Source: Lachnospiraceae bacterium
GTDB taxonomy: Bacteria > Bacillota > Clostridia > Lachnospirales > Lachnospiraceae
Direction of reading: 5' to 3'
Length of the DNA: 64,000 nucleotides
Assembly (NCBI GenBank): GCA_017449075.1
Contig: JAFSKG010000036.1
Span: forward strand, 1-64,000
In this document: positions 1 to 8,034 of the stretch, piece after piece
Layout of the letters: every line of letters begins with the position of its first letter
How positions within the stretch are numbered: the first letter of the stretch is position 1
Made by a program: the position numbers and the translations under genes
The notes under the pieces: model-generated
What the model was told of the DNA's origin: nothing
Seen by the model: only the letters and a program-made list of their open reading frames with translations
Database searches by the model: none

Positions 1-95
1 GCATAAATAACTTTGCATATGTCACTTACAATCACAAGAGAAAGCATGCTTCTCTTAATTACTTAACTCCATTTCAGAAAAGATATGCAAGTTAA
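1..95 (+). mobile_element. 3' end of an IS transposase (partial, window edge)
   Basis: The frame starting at base 3 reads about 30 residues to a TAA at 93-95 and includes YNHKRKHASLNYLTP, the typical C-terminal tail of DDE integrase-core transposases of the IS3/IS481 type (Y-N-x-x-R-x-H-x-x-L-x-Y-L-T-P). Only the tail is present because the window begins inside it, so the element may be whole or broken upstream. No terminal inverted repeat was recognised downstream. Family assignment rests on this short motif only. The next 500 bases contain eroded reading frames, which suits an insertion-prone site. Confidence 0.6.
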
Positions 96-138
96 AATAA
101 TTCGTACTAACTATTACTAATTATATTGACTTATATAG

Positions 139-342
139 AAAGAAGAATTTACATATATTAAAATTAAACAGGATGGAAACACACAGGAAGAGAAACTTAT
201 AAAAACTAAAATAATTAGGAATCAAATTCATCATCCTGAGAATAAGCTTAATGATCTATTTACAGCTGATGAATTAGTTAACTCTATTAATGAAATGAGA
301 GAATATGTCAAAAACAATATGTTAAATGAGAAATTGAAATAA
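139..342 (+). pseudogene. C-terminal remnant of an unknown protein with RNQIHHPEN motif
   Basis: An open frame of 67 codons follows a TAG at 136-138 and ends at TAA 340-342. It has no ATG, GTG or TTG start at a sensible position, so it looks like the 3' remnant of a longer gene. The translation is protein-like (charged, amphipathic) and contains RNQIHHPEN followed by a stretch with alternating acidic and hydrophobic residues. R-N-x-x-H-H-P is reminiscent of HEPN-type or abortive-infection proteins, but the spacing does not match the classical R-x4-6-H motif exactly, so this is only a hint. No function is assigned. Confidence 0.4.
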
Positions 343-474
343 TCATTTTCAAAACTTATATGGTTTAATATAAGTAAACGGCAGAGAAAATATAATGGAC
401 GGATATAAATATTTTTTAGCAATGCTTAATTAAAAAAAATATGTTTATGGCAACAACAATCACTATGTACTTAA
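343..474. other. Non-coding stretch between two eroded frames
   Basis: This AT-rich stretch has stops in all plus frames and only short open pieces. I see no convincing promoter, terminator or RNA gene in it. It separates two fragments that happen to be in the same frame. Confidence 0.4.
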
Positions 475-597
475 ACCCTTTTATTTACAGGCTCATTCTC
501 ATATGAGTTTGCAAGATATGAGGAAGCTCCAAAAGACATTTGCGATAAAGAAGTTGAAAAAGCTAAGGCAATGAGAGAGGCTGAGAAAGACGAATAA
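475..597 (+). pseudogene. C-terminal remnant of an unknown protein
   Basis: The frame is open from just after a TAA at 472-474 to TAA 595-597. It reads a hydrophobic start (LFTGSFSYEF) and then a charged, probably helical tail ending in AKAMREAEKDE. No start codon precedes the protein-like part. The charged tail after an aromatic/hydrophobic stretch resembles the cytoplasmic end of a membrane protein, which is inference only. It ends 2 bp before the ATG of the next gene, an operon-like spacing, so the intact ancestor may have been co-transcribed with that gene. Confidence 0.35.
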
Positions 598-599
598 TC

Positions 600-1382
600 A
601 TGAAAAAATCGGCTAAAAAAGTAATTAAAAAGAAAACAAAATCACTATTTGCAAGTAAAAAAAAGCAGAATAACAATAGCATAAAAATAGCATTTTACAT
701 AGTATTTATTATAGTAATATTGTTTGTATTGTATTTTATTAATTTTAAGAAACCAAGACAGTCTACAACTACAAATGAAAACAATGTTATCAGCGAGATA
801 TTTAATCCTGATAGTTCATCTATGATTACATTACCAAGTTCGTTTAAAGCATATAAGCAAAGTGATGATGAAGCAAGTGGTCCTGCTTGTATTATGGTTT
901 TACTTTCATACTATGGTAATGATGAAGTATTCACTGAAGACATCATTAGGGGTTTGAAATCTAAACATGAAGCTTTTCACATAGGAACCTGTGTCAATCA
1001 AATTAAAGAAATACTTACTACATTAAAAATAAAATATTGGACTAAAGAAAATTATAAAGAGATTTCAAGTCTTGCGAATGAACAAGTAGGGATTAACCTA
1101 ATTGAGAAAGCTATAAACGAAGGGTACCCTGTAATTGTAGGTTGGAACAAAAAACCAGGACAATGGTCTATGGTTATAGGATATGATAATAAAACTACAG
1201 ATGGCAGTGAAGATGATGTGCTTACTATGGTTAATACTGATTCTGAACCGAACACAGACATTTATTATAAAGTTTCTGCTAAAGAATTTGAAGAGAAGTG
1301 GACTTTTGATAATGTATTTAGTGGTGAGCCTTCGGCTAAAGATAGTAATGATAAATGCTTTGTAATAGTTGAAAAGAATTAA
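600..1382 (+). CDS. Membrane-anchored C39-peptidase-like protein, catalytic residues apparently lost
   Basis: The 260-residue product has a Lys-rich N-terminus, one membrane segment at about residues 28-48 and an extracytoplasmic domain from about 70 onwards. The domain resembles the papain-like peptidase family C39_2: a nucleophile helix (SGPACIMVLLSYYG, residues 93-106), EGYPVIVGW (174-182) and GQWSMVIGYD (187-196). In active members the first motif is CGP and the last usually reads GHxVVVxGYD. Here those positions are Ser93 and Trp189. A cysteine at 97 lies one turn later and might substitute, but the histidine has no obvious replacement. It is probably a non-catalytic binding or adaptor domain outside the membrane. 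It follows an eroded frame by 2 bp and is closed by a terminator. Confidence 0.55.
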   Translation: MKKSAKKVIKKKTKSLFASKKKQNNNSIKIAFYIVFIIVILFVLYFINFKKPRQSTTTNENNVISEIFNPDSSSMITLPSSFKAYKQSDDEASGPACIMVLLSYYGNDEVFTEDIIRGLKSKHEAFHIGTCVNQIKEILTTLKIKYWTKENYKEISSLANEQVGINLIEKAINEGYPVIVGWNKKPGQWSMVIGYDNKTTDGSEDDVLTMVNTDSEPNTDIYYKVSAKEFEEKWTFDNVFSGEPSAKDSNDKCFVIVEKN

Positions 1383-1395
1383 CAATATTATATGG

Positions 1396-1418
1396 AGCAC
1401 CTCGAATGAGGTGCTTTT
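1396..1418 (+). terminator. Intrinsic terminator after the C39-like gene
   Basis: Perfect 8-bp stem (1396-1403 with 1408-1415), GAAT loop and a short T run of four. Confidence 0.75.
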
Positions 1419-1472
1419 AAATATTAAGGTAAGACAATAAAACTTGTGAGTAAGGATGGTTGGCCATAAATT

Positions 1473-2642
1473 ATGAAAAAGTACTCAATATTTTGTTATT
1501 TTTTAACAGCAATATTTTATATAGTTCAAGTAAGTGTGCTTGGATACACTGTTTATTTTTTGGCAGAAAATGGATATACAGCAGCGCAAATTAGTATACT
1601 CATGGGTGTCTTTGGTATAGTAGCAGCTATAACGCAACCCACATTGGGATATATCGCTGACAAAAATAAAAATATAGATTTTAAAACAATACTTACTTGC
1701 ATTGGCTTGTTAGTTATAATTTTATTTATTGCATTATATTGTTTTTATCAAAGAAAAATTGCAATTGGATTACTTTTTGGAACTGTATATTTATCTACAA
1801 ACAACATGTCTCCATTTATAAATTCAAGTTGCTTTTACTATACAGATAGAGGCTATAATGTTGACTATGGTATAGCAAGAGGCTGTGGCTCGTTCTCTTT
1901 TGCAGTAGTTTCGTATATATTAGGTAACATTATGCATAAATATGGCGCGAGACTTGTTGCTGTCAATGGTGTAGTGGCATCAATTTTATTGTTCGTAGTC
2001 ATAATGATTATGCCAAGGCTAAAAGATGATAGCTTAGTTATAAAAAAAGAAACTAATATAAAAAGTAGTAACACAGCTAGTAGCAACATAATAATGAAGT
2101 ATCCGTCATTTTTCTTGATGGTGTTTGCAATCATATTTGCCATGTGTTTCCAAAACTCTGATTGCGGATATATGATTAATATTATAAAAGAGCTTGGAGG
2201 GGACAGTTCACAACTAGGACTTGCAAATGCCATAGCGGCAATGGTAGAAATACCAGTTATGTTTTTAATCTCTAAAATGCTTAAAAAGATACATGTCAAG
2301 AAAATGATTCTAATAGCATGTGTCTTCTATATAGTTAGAGCTTTTGTCTTCCACATAGAGAGCATGACAGCAATTTATGTAGCTCAAGTGTTACAAATGT
2401 TCACTTTTGCAATACTTGTGCCATCAGCAGTTTATTTATCTGATGATATGATGCAAGAAGAGGATAAAAATAAAGGACAGACATTTATAGGTATGGCAGT
2501 TACTACAGGTCTTATACTTGGTACCTTTGTAGGAGGCCAGCTGATATCTATAGGTGGAACCGACTTACTGGAGATAGGATGCATAGTGATAGCGGGAATA
2601 AGCTTTATATTTGCACTTCTGGGAAATATAGTAAAAAATTAG
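1473..2642 (+). CDS. Major facilitator superfamily transporter
   Basis: The 389-residue protein has about 12 hydrophobic segments, in two six-helix halves separated by a polar Lys/Asn/Ser-rich loop near residues 185-205. The cytoplasmic loop motif GYIADKNKN after helix 2 is the degenerate MFS loop-2/3 signature (G-x-x-x-D). N-terminal helices resemble the MFS_1-like/LacY-like branch. Substrate cannot be told. The ATG at 1473 follows AAGGA at 1452-1456, which is too far for a good Shine-Dalgarno. The stop codon TAG (2640-2642) lies inside the left half of the CIRCE operator of groESL. The terminator for this transcript appears to be the hairpin at 2681-2706. Confidence 0.75.
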   Translation: MKKYSIFCYFLTAIFYIVQVSVLGYTVYFLAENGYTAAQISILMGVFGIVAAITQPTLGYIADKNKNIDFKTILTCIGLLVIILFIALYCFYQRKIAIGLLFGTVYLSTNNMSPFINSSCFYYTDRGYNVDYGIARGCGSFSFAVVSYILGNIMHKYGARLVAVNGVVASILLFVVIMIMPRLKDDSLVIKKETNIKSSNTASSNIIMKYPSFFLMVFAIIFAMCFQNSDCGYMINIIKELGGDSSQLGLANAIAAMVEIPVMFLISKMLKKIHVKKMILIACVFYIVRAFVFHIESMTAIYVAQVLQMFTFAILVPSAVYLSDDMMQEEDKNKGQTFIGMAVTTGLILGTFVGGQLISIGGTDLLEIGCIVIAGISFIFALLGNIVKN

Positions 2643-2665
2643 CACTCTCTACTTGACATTGCTAA
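2639..2665. promoter_or_regulatory. CIRCE operator (HrcA binding site) of groESL
   Basis: TTAGCACTC (2639-2647), nine bases, then CATTGCTAA (2657-2665). This matches the CIRCE consensus TTAGCACTC-N9-GAGTGCTAA at 16 of 18 positions: left arm perfect, right arm with two mismatches. It overlaps the -35 box (2653-2658) and the stop codon of the upstream MFS gene. By family knowledge HrcA binds here and represses until heat shock. hrcA itself is not in the window. Confidence 0.88.
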
Positions 2666-2681
2666 CAAATTGTGTTATAAT
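2653..2681 (+). promoter_or_regulatory. Sigma-A promoter of groESL
   Basis: Consensus TTGACA (2653-2658), 17-bp spacer, consensus TATAAT (2676-2681), with a TG extension at 2673-2674. Transcription should start near 2688, giving a leader of about 38 nt. It is one of the strongest promoters in the window, as expected for a chaperonin operon held down by CIRCE. Confidence 0.9.
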
Positions 2682-2706
2682 GCCCTATGTTAAAAAGGGC
2701 ATTTTT
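2681..2706 (+). terminator. Terminator hairpin for the upstream MFS transcript, overlapping the groESL -10 box
   Basis: TGCCCT (2681-2686) pairs with AGGGCA (2696-2701) around a 9-nt loop, followed by five Ts. The left arm lies at and just after the -10 box, so transcripts starting at about 2688 lack it and cannot fold the stem. Only RNA reading through from the MFS gene can. The simplest reading is a terminator that insulates groESL from upstream transcription. Confidence 0.6.
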
Positions 2707-2725
2707 AATTTAGGAGGATATATAT

Positions 2726-3010
2726 ATGAAATTAAAACCATTATTTGACAAGGTAGTTCTTGAGCAAAAGAAACAAGAGCAGACAACAGCATCTGGAATA
2801 GTACTTCCAGGTTCTGATAAAGAGATGCCTATGCAAGGCAAAGTTGTAGCAGTAGGACCTGGTGGCATGGTAGATGGCAATGAAGTTAAGATGGAAGTAA
2901 AAGTGGGACAGGATGTAATCTATAGTAAGTATTCAGGCTCTGAAGTAGAAATAGATAAGGTTAAATATGTTATTTTAAAACAGAGCGACATACTTGCAGT
3001 AGTTGAGTAA
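2726..3010 (+). CDS. groES: Co-chaperonin GroES
   Basis: The 94-residue product is standard for the family. The lid subunit binds the GroEL ring and caps the folding cavity in the cytoplasm. Visible are the N-terminal MKLKPLFDKVVLEQ strand, the mobile loop around residues 17-33 (TASGIVLPGS) that contacts GroEL, and the conserved GKVVAVGPG turn. The start has a strong AGGAGG about 7 nt upstream. It is the first gene of the groES-groEL operon, under the CIRCE-controlled promoter at 2653-2681. Confidence 0.98.
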   Translation: MKLKPLFDKVVLEQKKQEQTTASGIVLPGSDKEMPMQGKVVAVGPGGMVDGNEVKMEVKVGQDVIYSKYSGSEVEIDKVKYVILKQSDILAVVE

Positions 3011-3059
3011 ATTCATAGGGGCGAGTTTTACGAGCCCGAATTATAGGAGGTAAATAATT

Positions 3060-4691
<1,632 letters not shown>

Positions 4692-4708
4692 GCCATATAA
4701 ATTTATTA

Positions 4709-4733
4709 AGCAGGCCGTATGGCCTGCTTTTTT
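4709..4733 (+). terminator. Intrinsic terminator of groESL
   Basis: Perfect 8-bp GC-rich stem (AGCAGGCC/GGCCTGCT), GTAT loop, then a run of six Ts. Confidence 0.93.
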
Positions 4734-4757
4734 ATACATTAAAAATTCACAAAAATA

Positions 4758-4766
4758 TGCTATAAT
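4758..4766 (+). promoter_or_regulatory. Extended -10 promoter of the secreted-protein gene
   Basis: TGC followed by TATAAT (4761-4766) is a perfect extended -10 element. At 17-bp spacing the -35 region reads ATTAAA and is poor. The start site would be near 4773, which places the Shine-Dalgarno at the very 5' end of the message. Confidence 0.65.
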
Positions 4767-4784
4767 ACATTTGAGGTGAAAATG

Positions 4785-5501
4785 ATGGGAAGATTGTATA
4801 AAAAAAATATTATTCTTTTAGCAATAGTATCAATCATGTCTTTAAACATTGTCCAGATTACAAAAGCGAATATTATTGATGATTTTCTAAGTGCTATAGG
4901 TATAACATCTGAGAAAAAAGTGAAAGAAGAAAAAGTTGAAGTTATAGAAAAAGGACTGTCAGACTATCTTGACAGTAGACAACAAGAAGTTGTAGCAGAG
5001 ATAGATAAGATTTATACTAATATTCAAAATATGGATATAGATGCTATAGCGGATAGTATTGATTATAACCTGCCTAAGCAGACAATTACAAATGTGAAAG
5101 AATTTTTTGAAGATTATGAAAATGGATTATATAATGCAAAATCTATAGCTAGCACACTTAAGTATAAGATTGAAAGTGTTACAAATATGGGAGATAAGGT
5201 AATCGCTAAGATAGCATACACTTACCCTTCTATACCAAAAGTTATAAAAAAAGTTTTACCTGAAATAGTGCTTAAGAATGCTGGAATAATTTTTGGTGGT
5301 AATATAACAAATGACACACTTGATTCAGTCCTAAGTTCTATAACAAATGAATTAGAGAAAGGTGAATATGAAGTTGAGACATTTACGAGGGAGTTTACTT
5401 TTGAAGAAATAGGCGGAGAGTGGAAGATCGTAGATGTAGACAATATAGTGAAAGATTTGATGAAGTATGTAAATGATATAGGAAATAGTTTTCTTAAATA
5501 A
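4785..5501 (+). CDS. Secreted protein of unknown function
   Basis: The product is about 238 residues with a clear signal peptide: MGRLYKK, a hydrophobic core to about residue 22, and a probable cleavage site after TKA. The mature part is acidic and mostly helical at first, with regular Lys/Glu spacing. It ends in a domain whose last strands (FTFEEIGGEWKIVDVDN) look like NTF2-like or DUF4878-type lumenal domains, but I cannot name the family. ATG 4785 is preferred because GAGGTG lies 6 nt upstream. GTG 4776 and ATG 4782 are in frame but overlap or crowd that site. It is a single-gene unit with its own extended -10 promoter and a terminator shared with glnS. Confidence 0.6.
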   Translation: MGRLYKKNIILLAIVSIMSLNIVQITKANIIDDFLSAIGITSEKKVKEEKVEVIEKGLSDYLDSRQQEVVAEIDKIYTNIQNMDIDAIADSIDYNLPKQTITNVKEFFEDYENGLYNAKSIASTLKYKIESVTNMGDKVIAKIAYTYPSIPKVIKKVLPEIVLKNAGIIFGGNITNDTLDSVLSSITNELEKGEYEVETFTREFTFEEIGGEWKIVDVDNIVKDLMKYVNDIGNSFLK

Positions 5502-5514
5502 CAATTACAAATCT

Positions 5515-5544
5515 AAAAGGATTCTCACTGTGAGAATCCTTTTT
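5515..5544. terminator. Bidirectional terminator between the secreted-protein gene and glnS
   Basis: A 13-bp stem (AAAAGGATTCTCA with TGAGAATCCTTTT) carries A4 on one side and T5 on the other. It can serve both the plus-strand gene ending at 5501 and glnS ending at 5553 on the minus strand. Confidence 0.88.
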
Positions 5545-5552
5545 AAATTGTA

Positions 5553-7232
5553 TTATTTGTTTGGAAGTTTGAAACTTGATTTCATGCTTACGATTCTATT
5601 AAAAACCGGTTCGCCATCTTTTGAATCTTTAGTGTCTACAGAGAAATATCCAGCTCTTACAAATTGAAATCTGTCATACGGCTTGGCATTTTTTAATTCT
5701 TCTTCTACAAAACCTTCTTTGATAGTTAGAGAATTTGGATTTAAGTTAAGAGAGCCATCTTCGTTGAGTTTGCCTTTTTCTTCGTCTATCAAGTTTTCAT
5801 ATAATCTTATAACTACTTTCTTAGCACTGCTTGCCTCTACATAGTGGATAGTGCCTTTAACTTTTCTATCAATTTGTCTGCCATCTTGTTTTGTTTCAGG
5901 GTCATAAGTTGCATATACTGTAGTCACATTGCCGTCTTTATCCGTCTCATACCTTGTTGCTTTTACAAAATATGCACCCATAAGACGAACTTCATTTCCA
6001 GGAAATAAACGGTAGTATTTGTTTGGTGGTTCTATCATGAAATCATCTCTTTCTATATAAAGTTCACGACCAAATTTGATTTTTCTAGCACCGAGAGATT
6101 CGTTCTCAGTATTATAAGGTATGGTCATTTCTTCAATTTGACCTTCCGGATAGTTTTCTATTATGAGTTTGATTGGGTCAAGGATTGCAAACATTCTTTT
6201 ACATTTTAATTTTAGATCTTCTCTTATACAATATTCAAGCATCTCATAGTCACATGAACTTTGAGACTTAGATATGCCTACTAGTTCTACGAACATCTTG
6301 ATTGCTTCTTTTGTATATCCACGGCGACGAAGAGCAGCAATAGTGACAAGTCGTGGATCATCCCAACCATCAACGATACCTTGTTCTACTAGTTGTCTAA
6401 TATATCTTTTACCTGTTACTACATTTGTGAGATATAGTTTAGCAAATTCAATTTGTCGTGGTGGGTTTTCAAAATCACAATTATTTACAACCCATTCATA
6501 AAGAGGTCTATGATCTTCAAACTCAAGAGTGCAGCAAGAGTGAGTAATACCTTCAATAGCATCCTCAAGTGGATGTGCAAAATCATACATAGGATAGATG
6601 CACCACTTATCACCAGTATTGTGGTGAGTCATACGAGCTATACGATAGATTATGGGGTCTCTCATATTTATATTAGTAGATGCCATATCTATCTTTGCAC
6701 GAAGAACTTTTTCTCCATCTGAATACTTGCCGTTCTTCATTTCTTCAAACAACTTTAGATTCTCTTCAACACTTCGATTCCTATACGGACTTTCCTTTCC
6801 AGGAGTGTTGTAGTCTCCTCTGTACTCTTTTATTTCATCGGCAGTTAAATCGCACACATATGCGAGTCCTTTTTTGATAAGCAGGACTGCACACTCATAC
6901 ATTTTATCAAAGTAGTTAGAGGCATATTTAACTTCATCAAATTTTGCACCAAGCCATTTTACATCTTCTATGATTGAGTCAACATACTCTTCATTTTCTT
7001 TTGAAGGATTGGTATCATCAAATCTAAAATTGAATCGACCATTGTACTCCATGGCTAGGCCGTAATTAAAAAGGATACTTTTTGCGTGGCCAATGTGCAA
7101 ATAGCCATTTGGCTCTGGTGGAAACCTAGTAACAATCTCCTTATACCTGCCGCTTGCAAGGTCTTTGTCAACTTCAAGTTCAATGAAGTTTTTTGCCTGA
7201 ATTGCTTCGTTCTTTTTTACATTATCTTCCAT
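5553..7232 (-). CDS. glnS: Glutaminyl-tRNA synthetase
   Basis: The 559-residue class I aminoacyl-tRNA synthetase charges tRNA-Gln with glutamine. The HIGH motif is in [15 protein letters not shown], followed by [10 protein letters not shown], the GlnRS-specific WDDPR and LRRRGYT segments, and a C-terminal beta-barrel anticodon domain. The second catalytic motif, often VMSKR in GlnRS, reads VVTGKR here: the final Lys-Arg is kept and Met-Ser is replaced. The start ATG at 7232 has no Shine-Dalgarno. A good extended -10 lies 8 nt upstream, so the mRNA may be leaderless. Many clostridia use GatCAB instead of, or as well as, GlnRS. GatCAB is not in the window. Confidence 0.96.
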   Translation of the reverse strand: MEDNVKKNEAIQAKNFIELEVDKDLASGRYKEIVTRFPPEPNGYLHIGHAKSILFNYGLAMEYNGRFNFRFDDTNPSKENEEYVDSIIEDVKWLGAKFDEVKYASNYFDKMYECAVLLIKKGLAYVCDLTADEIKEYRGDYNTPGKESPYRNRSVEENLKLFEEMKNGKYSDGEKVLRAKIDMASTNINMRDPIIYRIARMTHHNTGDKWCIYPMYDFAHPLEDAIEGITHSCCTLEFEDHRPLYEWVVNNCDFENPPRQIEFAKLYLTNVVTGKRYIRQLVEQGIVDGWDDPRLVTIAALRRRGYTKEAIKMFVELVGISKSQSSCDYEMLEYCIREDLKLKCKRMFAILDPIKLIIENYPEGQIEEMTIPYNTENESLGARKIKFGRELYIERDDFMIEPPNKYYRLFPGNEVRLMGAYFVKATRYETDKDGNVTTVYATYDPETKQDGRQIDRKVKGTIHYVEASSAKKVVIRLYENLIDEEKGKLNEDGSLNLNPNSLTIKEGFVEEELKNAKPYDRFQFVRAGYFSVDTKDSKDGEPVFNRIVSMKSSFKLPNK

Positions 7233-7240
7233 AATCTATA

Positions 7241-7269
7241 AATATAGCACATTTTTGCTAATTTATAAA
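7241..7269 (-). promoter_or_regulatory. Promoter of glnS
   Basis: On the minus strand: TTTATA (7269-7264), 17-bp spacer ending in TGC, TATATT (7246-7241), an extended -10. Only 8 nt separate the -10 box from the glnS ATG, which predicts a leaderless or nearly leaderless message. Confidence 0.6.
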
Positions 7270-7280
7270 GTCATTTTAAG

Positions 7281-7309
7281 TTGTAAAAAAGGCCAAGATT
7301 TGTTATAAT
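7281..7309 (+). promoter_or_regulatory. Promoter of the 7343 membrane-protein gene
   Basis: TTGTAA (7281-7286), 17-bp spacer ending TGT, consensus TATAAT (7304-7309), an extended -10. The expected start is near 7316, giving a leader of about 27 nt with GGGAGAG at 7330-7336. Confidence 0.78.
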
Positions 7310-7324
7310 ATTACAAAATGTAAT
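7310..7324. promoter_or_regulatory. Inverted repeat at the transcription start, candidate operator
   Basis: ATTACA-AAA-TGTAAT is a perfect 6-bp inverted repeat directly after the -10 box and covering the predicted start. Its TACA/TGTA halves are like those of BlaI/CopY-type operators, but the spacer is 3 rather than 2 nt. The regulator is unknown. Confidence 0.3.
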
Positions 7325-7342
7325 GAAATGGGAGAGTAAGGC

Positions 7343-7987
7343 ATGGCCACAAAGGGAATTTCAAAGAACAAAAAATCTACAGTTAAGAAATCACCAGCAA
7401 ATATAATAGAAAATGTATTTGATACTAAAAAGTCAAATAAAAAAGTTGATCCAATAATTCAATTATTGATAGCAATAGTTGTTGTTATAGTAATAGCAGT
7501 TATTGTAGCGTTAATAACTTTAAATCGTAAGTCAAGACCGACACATGTAGGCACGGAACGAGTTGTTTCAAAGAATGATTTACCTTATAGTGTAAAGGAT
7601 CCAGTTGGCGGAGATAATGTAGTGTATAGTGTAGAAGGCAGCAATATCTCTAAGATTTCATATCAAAAAACTGTTTCTGATGGTAACTTGATGAATTTCA
7701 TAATGAGAACTAGCTCCTCTACAGAAGATATAGAAAATTCAATCGGTTTAGATGTAGAGTTCGCATATACGCCTATTAAGATGACAGTAGTTTGCGATGA
7801 TGGATCGGAAGTGCCAGTGGAAGCGAGAGTCGCGCTTGATGCAAAGTCGGAGAATATGAAATACATGAAAGCGCTTTGGTACGACAATGACAAGTATTAT
7901 TCAATGGTTACAGATAATTTAGTTACGAGGGAAGATTTCTTGCAAGAAGTAAATAGAGTAATTATAGCTAATCATGAGGAGTTTTAA
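7343..7987 (+). CDS. Single-pass membrane protein of unknown function
   Basis: The 214-residue protein has a Lys-rich cytoplasmic N-terminus (about 1-38), one strongly hydrophobic membrane helix (about 40-62, rich in Val/Ile) and an extracytoplasmic domain of about 150 residues with alternating beta-like segments. It ends in a helix (TREDFLQEVNRVI). No catalytic motif is recognised. The type II topology resembles the 600-1382 protein, but the domains are not obviously related. It is monocistronic, with its own promoter at 7281-7309, a possible operator at the start site, and a strong terminator 16 bp after the stop. Confidence 0.55.
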   Translation: MATKGISKNKKSTVKKSPANIIENVFDTKKSNKKVDPIIQLLIAIVVVIVIAVIVALITLNRKSRPTHVGTERVVSKNDLPYSVKDPVGGDNVVYSVEGSNISKISYQKTVSDGNLMNFIMRTSSSTEDIENSIGLDVEFAYTPIKMTVVCDDGSEVPVEARVALDAKSENMKYMKALWYDNDKYYSMVTDNLVTREDFLQEVNRVIIANHEEF

Positions 7988-8003
7988 AAAATTTTGCAAG
8001 TTA

Positions 8004-8028
8004 GGGACTCGTACGAGTCCCTTTTTTA
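8004..8028 (+). terminator. Intrinsic terminator immediately upstream of relA
   Basis: A GC-rich perfect palindrome (8004-8021; stem GGGACTC, loop GTAC) is followed by six Ts. The relA ATG at 8035 starts only 7 nt after the T run. Confidence 0.92.
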
Positions 8029-8034
8029 TTTAGT

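Noticed and set aside
36..56. Inverted repeat AAGAGAA...TTCTCTT as a terminator
   Set aside because: It lies inside the transposase reading frame and is not followed by a T run.
139..342. Calling the RNQIHHPEN fragment a HEPN toxin
   Set aside because: The fragment is headless and the motif spacing is not the canonical one; only a hint is justified.
1444..1472. TTGTGA-17-TAAATT as promoter of the MFS gene
   Set aside because: The -10-like box touches the ATG, so the transcript would begin inside the gene; the boxes are also poor.
3016..3042. Possible hairpin between groES and groEL
   Set aside because: Only GGGC/GCCC pairs cleanly; too weak to call as a regulatory or processing element.
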